Both the position numbers and the translations under genes were made by a program. This document shows, one piece after another, positions 17,076-25,152 of a stretch of 64,000 bases of DNA; within the stretch, counting starts at the first letter, position 1; each line of letters opens with the position of its first letter. This DNA is from Streptomyces sp. 1222.5. Its GTDB lineage: Bacteria; Actinomycetota; Actinomycetes; Streptomycetales; Streptomycetaceae. Location: contig NZ_FNSZ01000001.1 in the NCBI RefSeq assembly GCF_900105245.1, positions 7,376,001 to 7,440,000 on the forward strand. Reading direction: 5' to 3'. Below the pieces are notes generated by a model. The model saw only the letters and a list, made by a program, of their open reading frames with translations. It had not been told where the DNA came from and did no database searches.

Positions 17076-17849
17076 ATGGGACACCTGGACCACGCCGCCT
17101 TCGGCTGGCTGACCCCCTCGCTGTCGTACGTGATGGCCTGCACAGGCGCGGCACTCGGGCTGCGCTGCACCGTCCGCGCGCTCGCCGCCACCGGCCGTTC
17201 GCGCCGCAACTGGCTCTTCACCGCCGCCTCGGCGATCGGAACGGGCATCTGGACCATGCACTTCGTGGCCATGCTCGGCTTCCGCGTCAGCGGCACCGAC
17301 ATCCGCTACGACGTGCCGCTGACCATCCTCAGCCTGCTCGTCGCCATGGTCGTCGTCTGCGCCGGCGTCTTCGCCGTCGGCTACAGCCGCGACCGCAACC
17401 GGGCGCTCCTCCTCGGCGGACTCACCACCGGGCTGGGCGTCGCCAGCATGCACTACCTGGGCATGGCCGCGGTGCGGCTGCACGGACACGTCCGGTACGA
17501 CCCCGCCCTCGTCGGACTGTCGGTGCTGATCGCCGTGGTGGCGGCGACGGCCGCCCTGTGGGCCGGACTCAACATCAAGTCACCGCTCGCGGTCACCGTC
17601 GCCTCCCTGGTGATGGGCGCGGCCGTCAGCAGCATGCACTACACCGGGATGTTCGCGGTGGCTGTGCGGGTGAACCCGGCCGACGACGCACTTCCCGGGG
17701 CCACGGCGATGCAGTTCATCTTCCCCCTCGCCGTCGGCCTCGGGTCCTACCTGTTCATCACCTCGGCCTTCGTCGCCCTCTCGCCCACGGCCGACGAGCG
17801 CGAGGCGTCCGCCTCCGCCCAGCGGCCCGTCGAGAGTGCCGCCCACTAG
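17076..17849 (+). CDS. MHYT-domain integral membrane sensor protein
   Basis: A 257-residue membrane protein with about seven helices built from the three-fold MHYT repeat. The signature appears as TMHFVAM, SMHYLGM and SMHYTGM, each near the outer face of a helix, where Met and His may bind copper and sense a diatomic gas. Unlike Bacillus YkoW there is no cytoplasmic GGDEF/EAL or kinase output; the short C-terminus is disordered. It ends 51 bp before the conservon kinase on the same strand, so it could be the sensory input for that module, though that is inference. Confidence 0.92.
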   Translation: MGHLDHAAFGWLTPSLSYVMACTGAALGLRCTVRALAATGRSRRNWLFTAASAIGTGIWTMHFVAMLGFRVSGTDIRYDVPLTILSLLVAMVVVCAGVFAVGYSRDRNRALLLGGLTTGLGVASMHYLGMAAVRLHGHVRYDPALVGLSVLIAVVAATAALWAGLNIKSPLAVTVASLVMGAAVSSMHYTGMFAVAVRVNPADDALPGATAMQFIFPLAVGLGSYLFITSAFVALSPTADEREASASAQRPVESAAH

Positions 17850-17900
17850 CGGGATCCCGGCCGCCCGAGCGCCCCGACCCACGTCCCGAGCGAGGAGGCC

Positions 17901-20501
17901 ATGCGCCCACCCCGAACACCTGACAAAGCCGCCTCACCGGCCCAGCCCCCGCGCGGCCGCCGTGCGCACGCCGGACCGCCCGCGCAGGAGGGCTCGGACC
18001 GCCCGCTCGACCCGCCACCCGCCCCGCCACGCGGGCAAGGGGGCCGACCGAGGCTGCGCCCCCGGACCGTGCGCGCCAAAGTCATCAGCCTGCTGATGGT
18101 GCCCGTCGTCTCCCTGCTGGCCCTGTGGGCCTACGCCACCGTCACCACCGCTCAGGACGTCGCCCGGCTGCGCCAGTCCCAGCGGGTCGAGGCCGAGCTG
18201 CGCACCCCGGTGGCGGCGGCCGTCGCCGCACTGCAGGCGGAGCGCGGCGCGGCAGTCCGCCGAGCGGGCACCCCGGGCGCCGGGACCGGCGCCGACCTGG
18301 AAAGCCTGGCGGCACGTACCGACCGCGCCGTGGCCGCGCTGCGGCTCGGCGACGACAGCACGGTCGCCGACAGCCAGGAACTGCCCGCCGGCGTCTCCGA
18401 GCGGCTCGACGCCTTCGTCACCGGGGCCGAGGACCTCCGCGCGCTGCGGGCGGCCGTACTCGACCGCAAGGCCGGCTGGGCCGAGGTCTACACGCAGTAC
18501 ACGAAGACCATCGGCGCGGCCTTCGCCGTGGACGGCGCCCTCACCGGCGTCCAGCAGGCGGACGTCGGATCCGACGCGCGCGTGCTGCTCGAATTCTCCC
18601 GAGCCGCCGAGGCGCTGGCCCAGGAGGACGCCGTCCTCGGCAGCGCGCGGACCGTCGGCGGCCTGCAAGGGGAGCGGCTGCGGCTGTTCGGCTCCGCCGC
18701 CTCGACGCGCCGTGCCCTCACCGATGCGGCGGTGGCCGACTTGCCCACCGCACAGCGCGCGGCCTGGCGGGACCTGGCCGCCGGCCGCTCCTACACCGAA
18801 CTGGGCGCCGCCGAGGACCGGATCTTCACCGGCAAGCCGTCCGACGCGCTCCCGCGAGCCTCCTGGAGCGCCGCCCACGCGCGCGTGCAGAGCGGAATGC
18901 GGACCATCGAGGCGGACACCGGTCGTGCCGTCGCGGGCCGTGCCGACCCCGTGGCCCGCGGTCTGCTCGGTCCGGCGGGCGCCGCCGTGCTCTTCGGTCT
19001 CGCCGCCGTCGCGGCCTCGCTCGTCATCTCCGTGCGGATCGGACGCGGGCTCGTGATCGAGCTCGTGACCCTGCGCAACGACGCCCTGGAGATCGCCCGC
19101 CGCAAACTGCCCGAGGCGATGCGGAGGCTGCGTTCGGGCGAGGAGATCGACGTCAACACCGAGGCGCCCCCCGGACCGCCTTCCGAGGACGAGGCCGGCC
19201 AGGTCGCCGAGGCCCTGACCACCGTGCACCGCGCCGCCCTGCTCGCGGCCGTGGAGCGCGCCGAACTCGCCAGCGGCATCTCCGGTGTCTTCGTCAACCT
19301 GGCCCGACGCAGCCAGGTGCTGGTCCACCGCCAGCTCAGCCTTCTGGACAGCATGGAACGGCGCTCCGACGACCCGAACGAGCTGAGCGACCTGTTCCGT
19401 CTGGACCACCTCACCACCCGGATGCGCCGCCACGCCGAGAGCCTGATCATCCTCTCAGGCTCGGCACCCGGCCGTGCCTGGCGCATGCCGGTGTCCCTGA
19501 CGAACGTCGTACGCGCCGCCGTGTCGGAGATCGAGGACTACGCGCGCGTGGAGGTACGCCAGCTCCCCGAGGCCCACGTCATCGGCACGGCCGTCGCCGA
19601 CCTCACCCACCTGCTCGCCGAACTCGTGGAGAACGCGGCCCAGTTCTCACCGCCGCACACGCGCGTACGCGTCACCGGTGAACCCGTGGGCAACGGGTAC
19701 GTCCTGGAGATCGAGGACAGGGGACTCGGCATGGGCGCCGACACCCTCGAGGAGGCCAACCGGCGCATCGAGCAGTCCGAGGCCCTCGACCTGTTCGACA
19801 GCGACCGGCTCGGACTCTTCGTGGTCAGCAGGCTCTCCTCCCGGCACGACGTCAAGGTGCACCTGCGCACCTCTCCCTACGGCGGCACCACCGCCGTCGT
19901 CCTGCTGCCGACCGCGCTGTTGCACAGCAGCCCGGCGGAACGTTCCGCCCGGCAGCCCGAGCACGGCCGTTCCGAGCGGGAACGCGACTACGCGCGCGTG
20001 CCCGGCGAGGCACCGCCCCCGGAGGCCGTCACCGCACGGTCGGACCGACCGGCCCTGGCCTCGACCACCGCGGGCCCCCAAGGCACCACGGCCGGGCCCG
20101 ACCCCCATCACCCGGAGTCCGCACCTGGACCGAACCGCACCGAGCCCGGACCACACCACACCCGGCCGCAGCCCGCCCCCGACCGCACCACGAACGAACC
20201 CCCGCCCCCCGGAGTCACCGCCTTGAGGCTGCACCGCCCCCCGAACGACTCCGAGTCCTCAGACGGCCTCCCGCGCCGGGTACGCCAGGCGAACCTGGCA
20301 CCCCAACTCCGCCGACAGCCCGTCGAGGAGCCCGCCCCGGCACCGGCACACAGCGACGACCGGCGCACCCCCGAACTCGTACGGAACCGCATGGCGGCGT
20401 ACCGCGACGGCTGGACGCGCGGCGGTGGCAGGCAACCCGGCCGCGGCGCCGCACCTCAAGAGACCACGGGCAGCCACAGCAGCGAAGGAGACCCGGCATG
20501 A
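17901..20501 (+). CDS. cvnA: Conservon sensor histidine kinase with NIT domain (CvnA-type)
   Basis: An 866-residue membrane kinase. A Pro-rich cytoplasmic leader precedes TM1 (about residues 59-80), then an extracellular nitrate/nitrite-sensing NIT-like helical domain, TM2 near residues 350-375 and a HAMP-like linker. The dimerisation region has VHRQLSLLDSMERR (about 475), followed by an HATPase_c with N-box ELVENAAQFS (about 574), EDRGLGMG (about 603) and DRLGLFVVSRL (about 633). The last 190 residues are Pro-rich and disordered. GAGGAGGCC precedes the ATG. It starts a four-gene conservon and overlaps cvnB by 4 bp. CvnA proteins scaffold B, C and D at the membrane. Confidence 0.93.
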   Translation: MRPPRTPDKAASPAQPPRGRRAHAGPPAQEGSDRPLDPPPAPPRGQGGRPRLRPRTVRAKVISLLMVPVVSLLALWAYATVTTAQDVARLRQSQRVEAELRTPVAAAVAALQAERGAAVRRAGTPGAGTGADLESLAARTDRAVAALRLGDDSTVADSQELPAGVSERLDAFVTGAEDLRALRAAVLDRKAGWAEVYTQYTKTIGAAFAVDGALTGVQQADVGSDARVLLEFSRAAEALAQEDAVLGSARTVGGLQGERLRLFGSAASTRRALTDAAVADLPTAQRAAWRDLAAGRSYTELGAAEDRIFTGKPSDALPRASWSAAHARVQSGMRTIEADTGRAVAGRADPVARGLLGPAGAAVLFGLAAVAASLVISVRIGRGLVIELVTLRNDALEIARRKLPEAMRRLRSGEEIDVNTEAPPGPPSEDEAGQVAEALTTVHRAALLAAVERAELASGISGVFVNLARRSQVLVHRQLSLLDSMERRSDDPNELSDLFRLDHLTTRMRRHAESLIILSGSAPGRAWRMPVSLTNVVRAAVSEIEDYARVEVRQLPEAHVIGTAVADLTHLLAELVENAAQFSPPHTRVRVTGEPVGNGYVLEIEDRGLGMGADTLEEANRRIEQSEALDLFDSDRLGLFVVSRLSSRHDVKVHLRTSPYGGTTAVVLLPTALLHSSPAERSARQPEHGRSERERDYARVPGEAPPPEAVTARSDRPALASTTAGPQGTTAGPDPHHPESAPGPNRTEPGPHHTRPQPAPDRTTNEPPPPGVTALRLHRPPNDSESSDGLPRRVRQANLAPQLRRQPVEEPAPAPAHSDDRRTPELVRNRMAAYRDGWTRGGGRQPGRGAAPQETTGSHSSEGDPA

Positions 20502-20935
20502 TCCAGGACCCCAACACGAGGGCAGGCCAGAGATCCGGCGAGCTGGACTGGCTGCTCGACGACCTGGTGATGCGTGTGAGCGAGGTACGGCACGCCGTCG
20601 TACTGTCGAACGACGGCCTGGCCGTCGGCGCGTCGTCGGACCTCAGGCGTGACGACGCCGAACACCTCGCGGCCGTCGCCTCCGGCTTCAACAGCCTGGC
20701 CAAGGGGGCCGGGCGGCACTTCGGGGCGGGCGGCGTGCGCCAGACCATGGTCGAGATGGACGACGCGTTCCTCTTCGTCGCCGCGGCCGGCGACGGTTCC
20801 TGCCTCGCCGTCCTCACGGCCGTCACCGCCGACATCGGCCTGGTCGCCTACGAGATGGCCCGCCTGGTCAAGCGGGTCGGCGAGCACCTCTACGCGGCGC
20901 CGCGCATCGCGGCACGGCCGCCCGCCGCAGGCTGA
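20498..20935 (+). CDS. cvnB: Roadblock/LC7 protein of the conservon (CvnB-type)
   Basis: A 145-residue roadblock/LC7-fold protein, the class that acts like MglB as a GTPase-activating or scaffolding partner of small Ras-like GTPases. Key segments are LDWLLDDLVMRVSEVRHAVV, LSNDGLAVGAS, DAEHLAAVASGFNSLAKG and FLFVAAAGDGSCLAV. The start codon overlaps the kinase stop (ATGA). A close paralogue without its own kinase lies at 22696-23109. Confidence 0.95.
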   Translation: MIQDPNTRAGQRSGELDWLLDDLVMRVSEVRHAVVLSNDGLAVGASSDLRRDDAEHLAAVASGFNSLAKGAGRHFGAGGVRQTMVEMDDAFLFVAAAGDGSCLAVLTAVTADIGLVAYEMARLVKRVGEHLYAAPRIAARPPAAG

Positions 20936-20954
20936 TCCGGACAGGGTGGCGCAG

Positions 20955-21365
20955 ATGACCGAGACCCCGACCGGCGGCCCGTGGGAGCCGGGCAGCCAGT
21001 GGTACGACGGTGAGGCGGGCCCACTGGTGCGCCCGTACGCCATGACGGGCGGCCGGACCCAACCGGGCCCCACCGGCGTCCGCTTCGACCTGATCGCGCT
21101 CGTCACCCTCGACCCCGCCGGACCGGAGCCCGACGACACCGCGCTCGGCCCTGAACACCGGACCCTGATCGACCTGTGCCGCCCGGAGACCCAGTCCGTG
21201 GCCGAACTCGCCGCCGACGCCGACCTTCCCGTCGGCGTGGTCCGGGTGCTCCTCGGTGACCTCCTCGAACTCGGCTGCGTGACCGTCAGCCGCCCCGTAC
21301 CCCCGGCACATCTGCCCGACGAACGGATCCTGCGCGAGGTCATCGAGGGGTTGCGAGCGCTGTAG
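20955..21365 (+). CDS. cvnC: DUF742 protein of the conservon (CvnC-type)
   Basis: A 136-residue DUF742 protein. LVRPYAMTGGRT and DLIALVT mark the N-terminal part; the C-terminal part is a winged-helix-like segment (TQSVAELAADADLPVGVVRVLLGDLLELGCV). These proteins have a conserved place between the roadblock and GTPase genes and are thought to link them to output. The ATG is 19 bp after the cvnB stop; a GTG three codons earlier (20946) is possible. Confidence 0.93.
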   Translation: MTETPTGGPWEPGSQWYDGEAGPLVRPYAMTGGRTQPGPTGVRFDLIALVTLDPAGPEPDDTALGPEHRTLIDLCRPETQSVAELAADADLPVGVVRVLLGDLLELGCVTVSRPVPPAHLPDERILREVIEGLRAL

Positions 21366-21561
21366 ATGAACGTTCGTAACCCGCGGCCACCTTGCCGCAT
21401 CCCGATCCGGACGAGAAACGCACCGGACCGGACGCGAGATGTACACATCAGATGCGATTCGGTCCAACCACCCGCACGGGTGCCCTGGTTGTCATGATGC
21501 TGACTTCGCATCCGGAGCACCCGTACGCCGACCGCAGCAGGCCCTCCCGAGAGAAGTGATC

Positions 21562-22164
21562 ATGGTCTCCGAGCACTCCGACACCGTCGACGACACCTCC
21601 GCCCTGGCGCTGAAGATCCTGGTCGCCGGCGGATTCGGGGTCGGCAAGACCACCCTGGTCGGCGCCGTCAGCGAGATCCGGCCGCTGCGCACCGAGGAAC
21701 TGCTCAGCGAGGCCGGTCAACTCGTGGACGACACCGACGGTGTGGACAAGAAGGTCACCACGACCGTCGCCATGGACTTCGGGCGCATCACCATCCGCTC
21801 GGGCCTGTCGCTGTACCTCTTCGGCACACCGGGGCAGGACCGCTTCTGGTTCCTGTGGGACGAGTTGTCGCAGGGCGCGCTCGGTGCCGTGGTCCTCGCG
21901 GACACGCGGCGCCTGGAGGACTGCTTCCCGGCCGTCGACTACTTCGAGCACCGGCACATACCGTTCGTGGTCGCCGTCAACTGCTTCGCCGGAGCCCGCG
22001 GCTACGGGGCCCACGACGTCTCGCGGGCCCTCGACCTCGACCGCGGCACCCCCGTGGTGCTGTGCGACGCGCGCGACCGGGATTCCGGCAAGGAGGTACT
22101 GATCCGGCTCGTCGAGTACGCGGGGCGCATGCACACCGCCCGGCTTCTGGACTCCGTCCGCTGA
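21562..22164 (+). CDS. cvnD: Small GTPase of the conservon (CvnD-type)
   Basis: A 200-residue Ras-like (Gtr1/ATP-GTP binding) protein. The P-loop is GGFGVGKTT, the G3 region is LFGTPGQDRFWFLW, and G4 is present as the degenerate VAVNCFAG instead of NKxD, as is usual for conservon GTPases. It should cycle between GTP and GDP under roadblock control. The ATG preceded by GAGAGAAG is chosen; an in-frame GTG two codons upstream exists. The 196-bp gap from cvnC holds no gene and may contain a secondary promoter. No cytochrome P450 gene follows, unlike the rar/cvn9 cluster. Confidence 0.93.
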   Translation: MVSEHSDTVDDTSALALKILVAGGFGVGKTTLVGAVSEIRPLRTEELLSEAGQLVDDTDGVDKKVTTTVAMDFGRITIRSGLSLYLFGTPGQDRFWFLWDELSQGALGAVVLADTRRLEDCFPAVDYFEHRHIPFVVAVNCFAGARGYGAHDVSRALDLDRGTPVVLCDARDRDSGKEVLIRLVEYAGRMHTARLLDSVR

Positions 22165-22173
22165 ACCGGCCGC

Positions 22174-22602
22174 TCAGGCCGCCAGGTCCTTCACGGCCAC
22201 CACCTTGTCGATGCTCACCCGCACCAGCAGCTCGCCCGGAACGCCGTTGCGGGCGCCGTATTCCTCGGCGCGGTCCTCGCCCATGTACCGTGCGGCGATC
22301 CGGGTGGCCCACAGGCGTACCTCGTCGAGGTCCTCCGACAGCCGGGCGCGACCGTTCAGCACCACGAAGTGGAACGGCGGCCGGTCGTCGTCCACGCACA
22401 GCGCGACCCGCCCGTCACGGGTCAGATTCCGCCCCTTCACGGTCTCCCTGCCGGTGTTGAAGACCAGCTCGTCGCCGTCCAGCAGGAACCAGATCGGTGC
22501 CACATGCGGGGCCCCGTCGGCGCGGACGGTGGACAGTTTGGCCGTGCGGGTGCCTTCCGAGACGAACGCCCGCCACTCCTCGTCGGTCATCTTCTCTGCC
22601 AT
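22174..22602 (-). CDS. PPOX-class F420/FMN-dependent oxidoreductase
   Basis: A 142-residue split-beta-barrel protein of the pyridoxamine-phosphate-oxidase superfamily. Segments AKLSTVRADGAPHVAPIWFL, DELVFNTGRETVKGRNL and RVALCVDDDRPPFHFVVLNG are typical of single-domain F420-dependent members in actinobacteria. Natural substrate unknown. It converges on cvnD with only 9 bp between stops and faces away from the orphan roadblock gene. Confidence 0.88.
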   Translation of the reverse strand: MAEKMTDEEWRAFVSEGTRTAKLSTVRADGAPHVAPIWFLLDGDELVFNTGRETVKGRNLTRDGRVALCVDDDRPPFHFVVLNGRARLSEDLDEVRLWATRIAARYMGEDRAEEYGARNGVPGELLVRVSIDKVVAVKDLAA

Positions 22603-22695
22603 GCGCCCATCCTGCTTGCCCGGACGCCGGTCGTGGGGAAGGCTGGCGGGGAGTTCCTCCAGCCAGGGGGAGACATCACACGGGGAGACGGAGAC

Positions 22696-23109
22696 ATGGC
22701 GCAGAACCAGGGACTCGGGTGGCTCCTGGACGATCTGACCGAGCGGGTGGACCACGTACGCCACGCGCTCGTCCTGTCGAACGACGGACTGGTCACAGGG
22801 GCCAGTATGAGCCTGCGCCGCGAGGACGCGGAGCATCTGGCCGCCGTGGCGTCCGGACTGCACAGCCTGGCCAAGGGCTCGGGACGCCACTTCGGCGCGG
22901 GCCGGGTACGCCAGACCATGATCGAGTACGACGACGCAGTGCTGTTCGTGACCGCGGCCGGCACCGGAAGCTGTCTGTGCGTGCTCAGTGCGGCCGAGGC
23001 CGACATCGGCCAGATCGCCTACGAGATGACCCTGCTCGTCAATCGCGTCGGCGAACACCTCGGCGTCGACGCCCGGCAACCCGACCGGACCCCGAACGTG
23101 GACCTCTGA
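22696..23109 (+). CDS. Orphan roadblock/LC7 domain protein (CvnB paralogue)
   Basis: A 137-residue roadblock/LC7 protein that closely resembles cvnB 1.8 kb upstream: WLLDDL, LSNDGL, EDAEHLAAVASG, SLAKGSGRHFGAG, VRQTMIEYDDAVLFV and NRVGEHLG are shared. It has no adjacent kinase, DUF742 or GTPase gene. It may act with the nearby conservon or be a remnant of a duplicated module. The ATG has GGAGACGGAGAC upstream. Confidence 0.92.
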   Translation: MAQNQGLGWLLDDLTERVDHVRHALVLSNDGLVTGASMSLRREDAEHLAAVASGLHSLAKGSGRHFGAGRVRQTMIEYDDAVLFVTAAGTGSCLCVLSAAEADIGQIAYEMTLLVNRVGEHLGVDARQPDRTPNVDL

Positions 23110-23233
23110 CCGGCGAGTCCGCCGAGCCCTGGAGTTATCCACAGCCCCGCCACGACCCGCGGCGAATTGGCTACGGTGTGTGCACGGCGAACGCACAGGG
23201 CGTGAGCCATCGACTCCACGGGGGAGTACGACC

Positions 23234-24235
23234 ATGTCGGCGAACACCTTCCGCGCGCCCGGCCCCATCAGCTGCACCGTCAGCCGTGCCGCGCGCGAAC
23301 TCGGTCTCAAGCGGAGCGAGTTCGACATCGCAGTGCGGCTCGGCCGCATCCGGACCGTGCCCGACGAGGGCGGTGGCGGGGACCGGCGGGTGGAGCGCGC
23401 GGAGATCGACCGCCTCCGCTCGCAGGACGGCTTCCCGGACGCCCTCCGCGAGCGCGTCCGCGTGGTGGGCACCGTGGAGGGCGCCGCGCTCATGAACATT
23501 CCGGCCGGCCGATTCACGCGGCTGGCGCGCCTGGGCATGATCGTGCCCGTGCACCACTACCTCAACCGCTACCGAGCCGTGGTGTGGCTCTATCCGGCCG
23601 AGGAACTGCGCGCGTTCACTTCGGCCGCGGAACACGCGCACCTGCTGAAAGGCCGCACGCCCGAGACGCTGCGCGGCCAGCTGCAGGCAGGAGTGGACCT
23701 TCGCGCCCGCAACTGGCGCGGCCGGCACCTCGGCTTCCTGCTGCGGCAGGCGGACGGTCCGTGGGCCCGGTCCGGAGCGCTGGCCGCCTTCCTCGCACCC
23801 GGCGACATCGCCGATGTCGTCAAGGATCCCTACGAGCGTGCCCACCTGAACCGGTTCCGGCCCGCCCCGCCCGGTCGGGCGGCTCCCGGCTCCCCTTCCG
23901 CGCACCTCGCCGAGCGCATCATGACCGCGCGGGACTCGGACGAGACCGAGTGGCTGCGGGGCGAGCTGGCCCGTACGGTCGGCGAGGCCCGCGCCTTGTC
24001 GCCCGCCCCGCGCCCCGCTGTTCGACCGGCCCCGCGGCGGCCGCTCCCCGCGGCACGGCCGATCGCGCCGATGGCGCGAACGGTCACCCGTCCGAACGAC
24101 GCGGGGAAACGGCCGGGATCGTCCTCCGCATCGCCGACCGGTGGGCCCGGCCACCACCGGCAGCGGCCGGCCCGCGGGCTGCGCGCCTGGCTGCGGCGTG
24201 GCCCCCGGACGGCCCTGGAGCCGGTACGGGTGTGA
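23234..24235 (+). CDS. DUF6397-type protein with helix-turn-helix-like N-terminus
   Basis: A 333-residue cytoplasmic protein common in streptomycetes. The N-terminal half contains CTVSRAARELGLKRSEFDIA followed by VRLGRIRTVPDE, resembling a DNA-binding helix-turn-helix, and a second similar block (MNIPAGRFTRLARLGMIVPV). The middle part is basic and Arg-rich; the last 90 residues are Pro/Arg-rich and disordered. Its length and order match what I know as DUF6397. Role unknown. The start at ATG 23234 is preceded by GGGGGAG. Confidence 0.8.
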   Translation: MSANTFRAPGPISCTVSRAARELGLKRSEFDIAVRLGRIRTVPDEGGGGDRRVERAEIDRLRSQDGFPDALRERVRVVGTVEGAALMNIPAGRFTRLARLGMIVPVHHYLNRYRAVVWLYPAEELRAFTSAAEHAHLLKGRTPETLRGQLQAGVDLRARNWRGRHLGFLLRQADGPWARSGALAAFLAPGDIADVVKDPYERAHLNRFRPAPPGRAAPGSPSAHLAERIMTARDSDETEWLRGELARTVGEARALSPAPRPAVRPAPRRPLPAARPIAPMARTVTRPNDAGKRPGSSSASPTGGPGHHRQRPARGLRAWLRRGPRTALEPVRV

Positions 24236-24266
24236 AGGGTGACGAGAAGCCCGTCCCGGCAGCCCG

Positions 24267-25133
24267 CTACATCGCCCTGAACAGACCTTCCTGGACGACC
24301 GACACCAGCAGACGCCCCTGTAGGTCGTAGATGCGCCCGCGGGCCAGGCCGCGGCCGCCGGTGATGATCGGCGACTCCTGGTCGTACAGGAACCACTCGT
24401 CGGCGCGGAACGGCCGGTGGAACCACATGGCGTGGTCCAGGGAGGCCATGTCGAAGCTCCGCGGGCCCCACAGCGGTTCGACCGGGATGCGCACCGCGTC
24501 CAGGAGGGTCATGTCACTGGCGTAGGTCAGCGCGCACGTGTGGACCAGCGGGTCGTCGCCCAACGGACCGACCGCGCGCATCCACACGGCGCTGCGCGGC
24601 TCGGCGCCCTCGATCTCCTCGGGGTGCCAGCGCAGCCGGTCGACGTACCGGATGTCGAACGGCTGGCGGCGCGCCATCCGCTCCAACTGCTCGGGCAGCG
24701 CGCCCAGATGCTTGCGGATCTCCTCGGTCACCGTCGGCAGCGACTCCGGGTCCGGGATCTCCCGGGCCGGCGGCAGCTGGTGCTCGAACGGTCCTTCCTC
24801 GGGCTTGTGAAAGGAGGCGGTCAGATTGAAGATCGTGCGGCCCTGCTGCACGGCCGTGACCCGGCGGGTGGTGAACGACCGGCCGTCACGGACCCGCTCG
24901 ACCTGGTACACGATCGGCACCCCGGGCCGGCCCGGGCGCAGGAAGTACGCGTGCAGCGAGTGCACCGGACGGTCGCCGTCCGTGGTGCGGCCGGCGGCGA
25001 CCAGCGCCTGGCCGGCCACCTGCCCGCCGAAGACCCGCTGCAGGGACTCCTGCGGGCTGCGGCCGCGGAAGATGTTGACCTCTATCTGCTCGAGGTCGAG
25101 CAGGGCGACCAGGCTCTCGGCCGGATTCGTCAT
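24267..25133 (-). CDS. tesB: Acyl-CoA thioesterase II
   Basis: A 288-residue double-hotdog thioesterase that hydrolyses medium/long-chain acyl-CoA. Family markers include NIFRGRSPQESLQRVFGGQV, the substrate loop HSLHAYFLRPG, YDQESPIITGGRGLARGRI and the C-terminal LVSVVQEGL. Asp of SLDHAMWFH and Gln/Thr residues expected in the TesB catalytic triad are present. Length equals the Escherichia coli enzyme. Its start is 19 bp after the helicase stop, so the two are probably co-transcribed. Confidence 0.95.
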   Translation of the reverse strand: MTNPAESLVALLDLEQIEVNIFRGRSPQESLQRVFGGQVAGQALVAAGRTTDGDRPVHSLHAYFLRPGRPGVPIVYQVERVRDGRSFTTRRVTAVQQGRTIFNLTASFHKPEEGPFEHQLPPAREIPDPESLPTVTEEIRKHLGALPEQLERMARRQPFDIRYVDRLRWHPEEIEGAEPRSAVWMRAVGPLGDDPLVHTCALTYASDMTLLDAVRIPVEPLWGPRSFDMASLDHAMWFHRPFRADEWFLYDQESPIITGGRGLARGRIYDLQGRLLVSVVQEGLFRAM

Positions 25134-25152
25134 CGGGGGGATTCTCCTTGGC

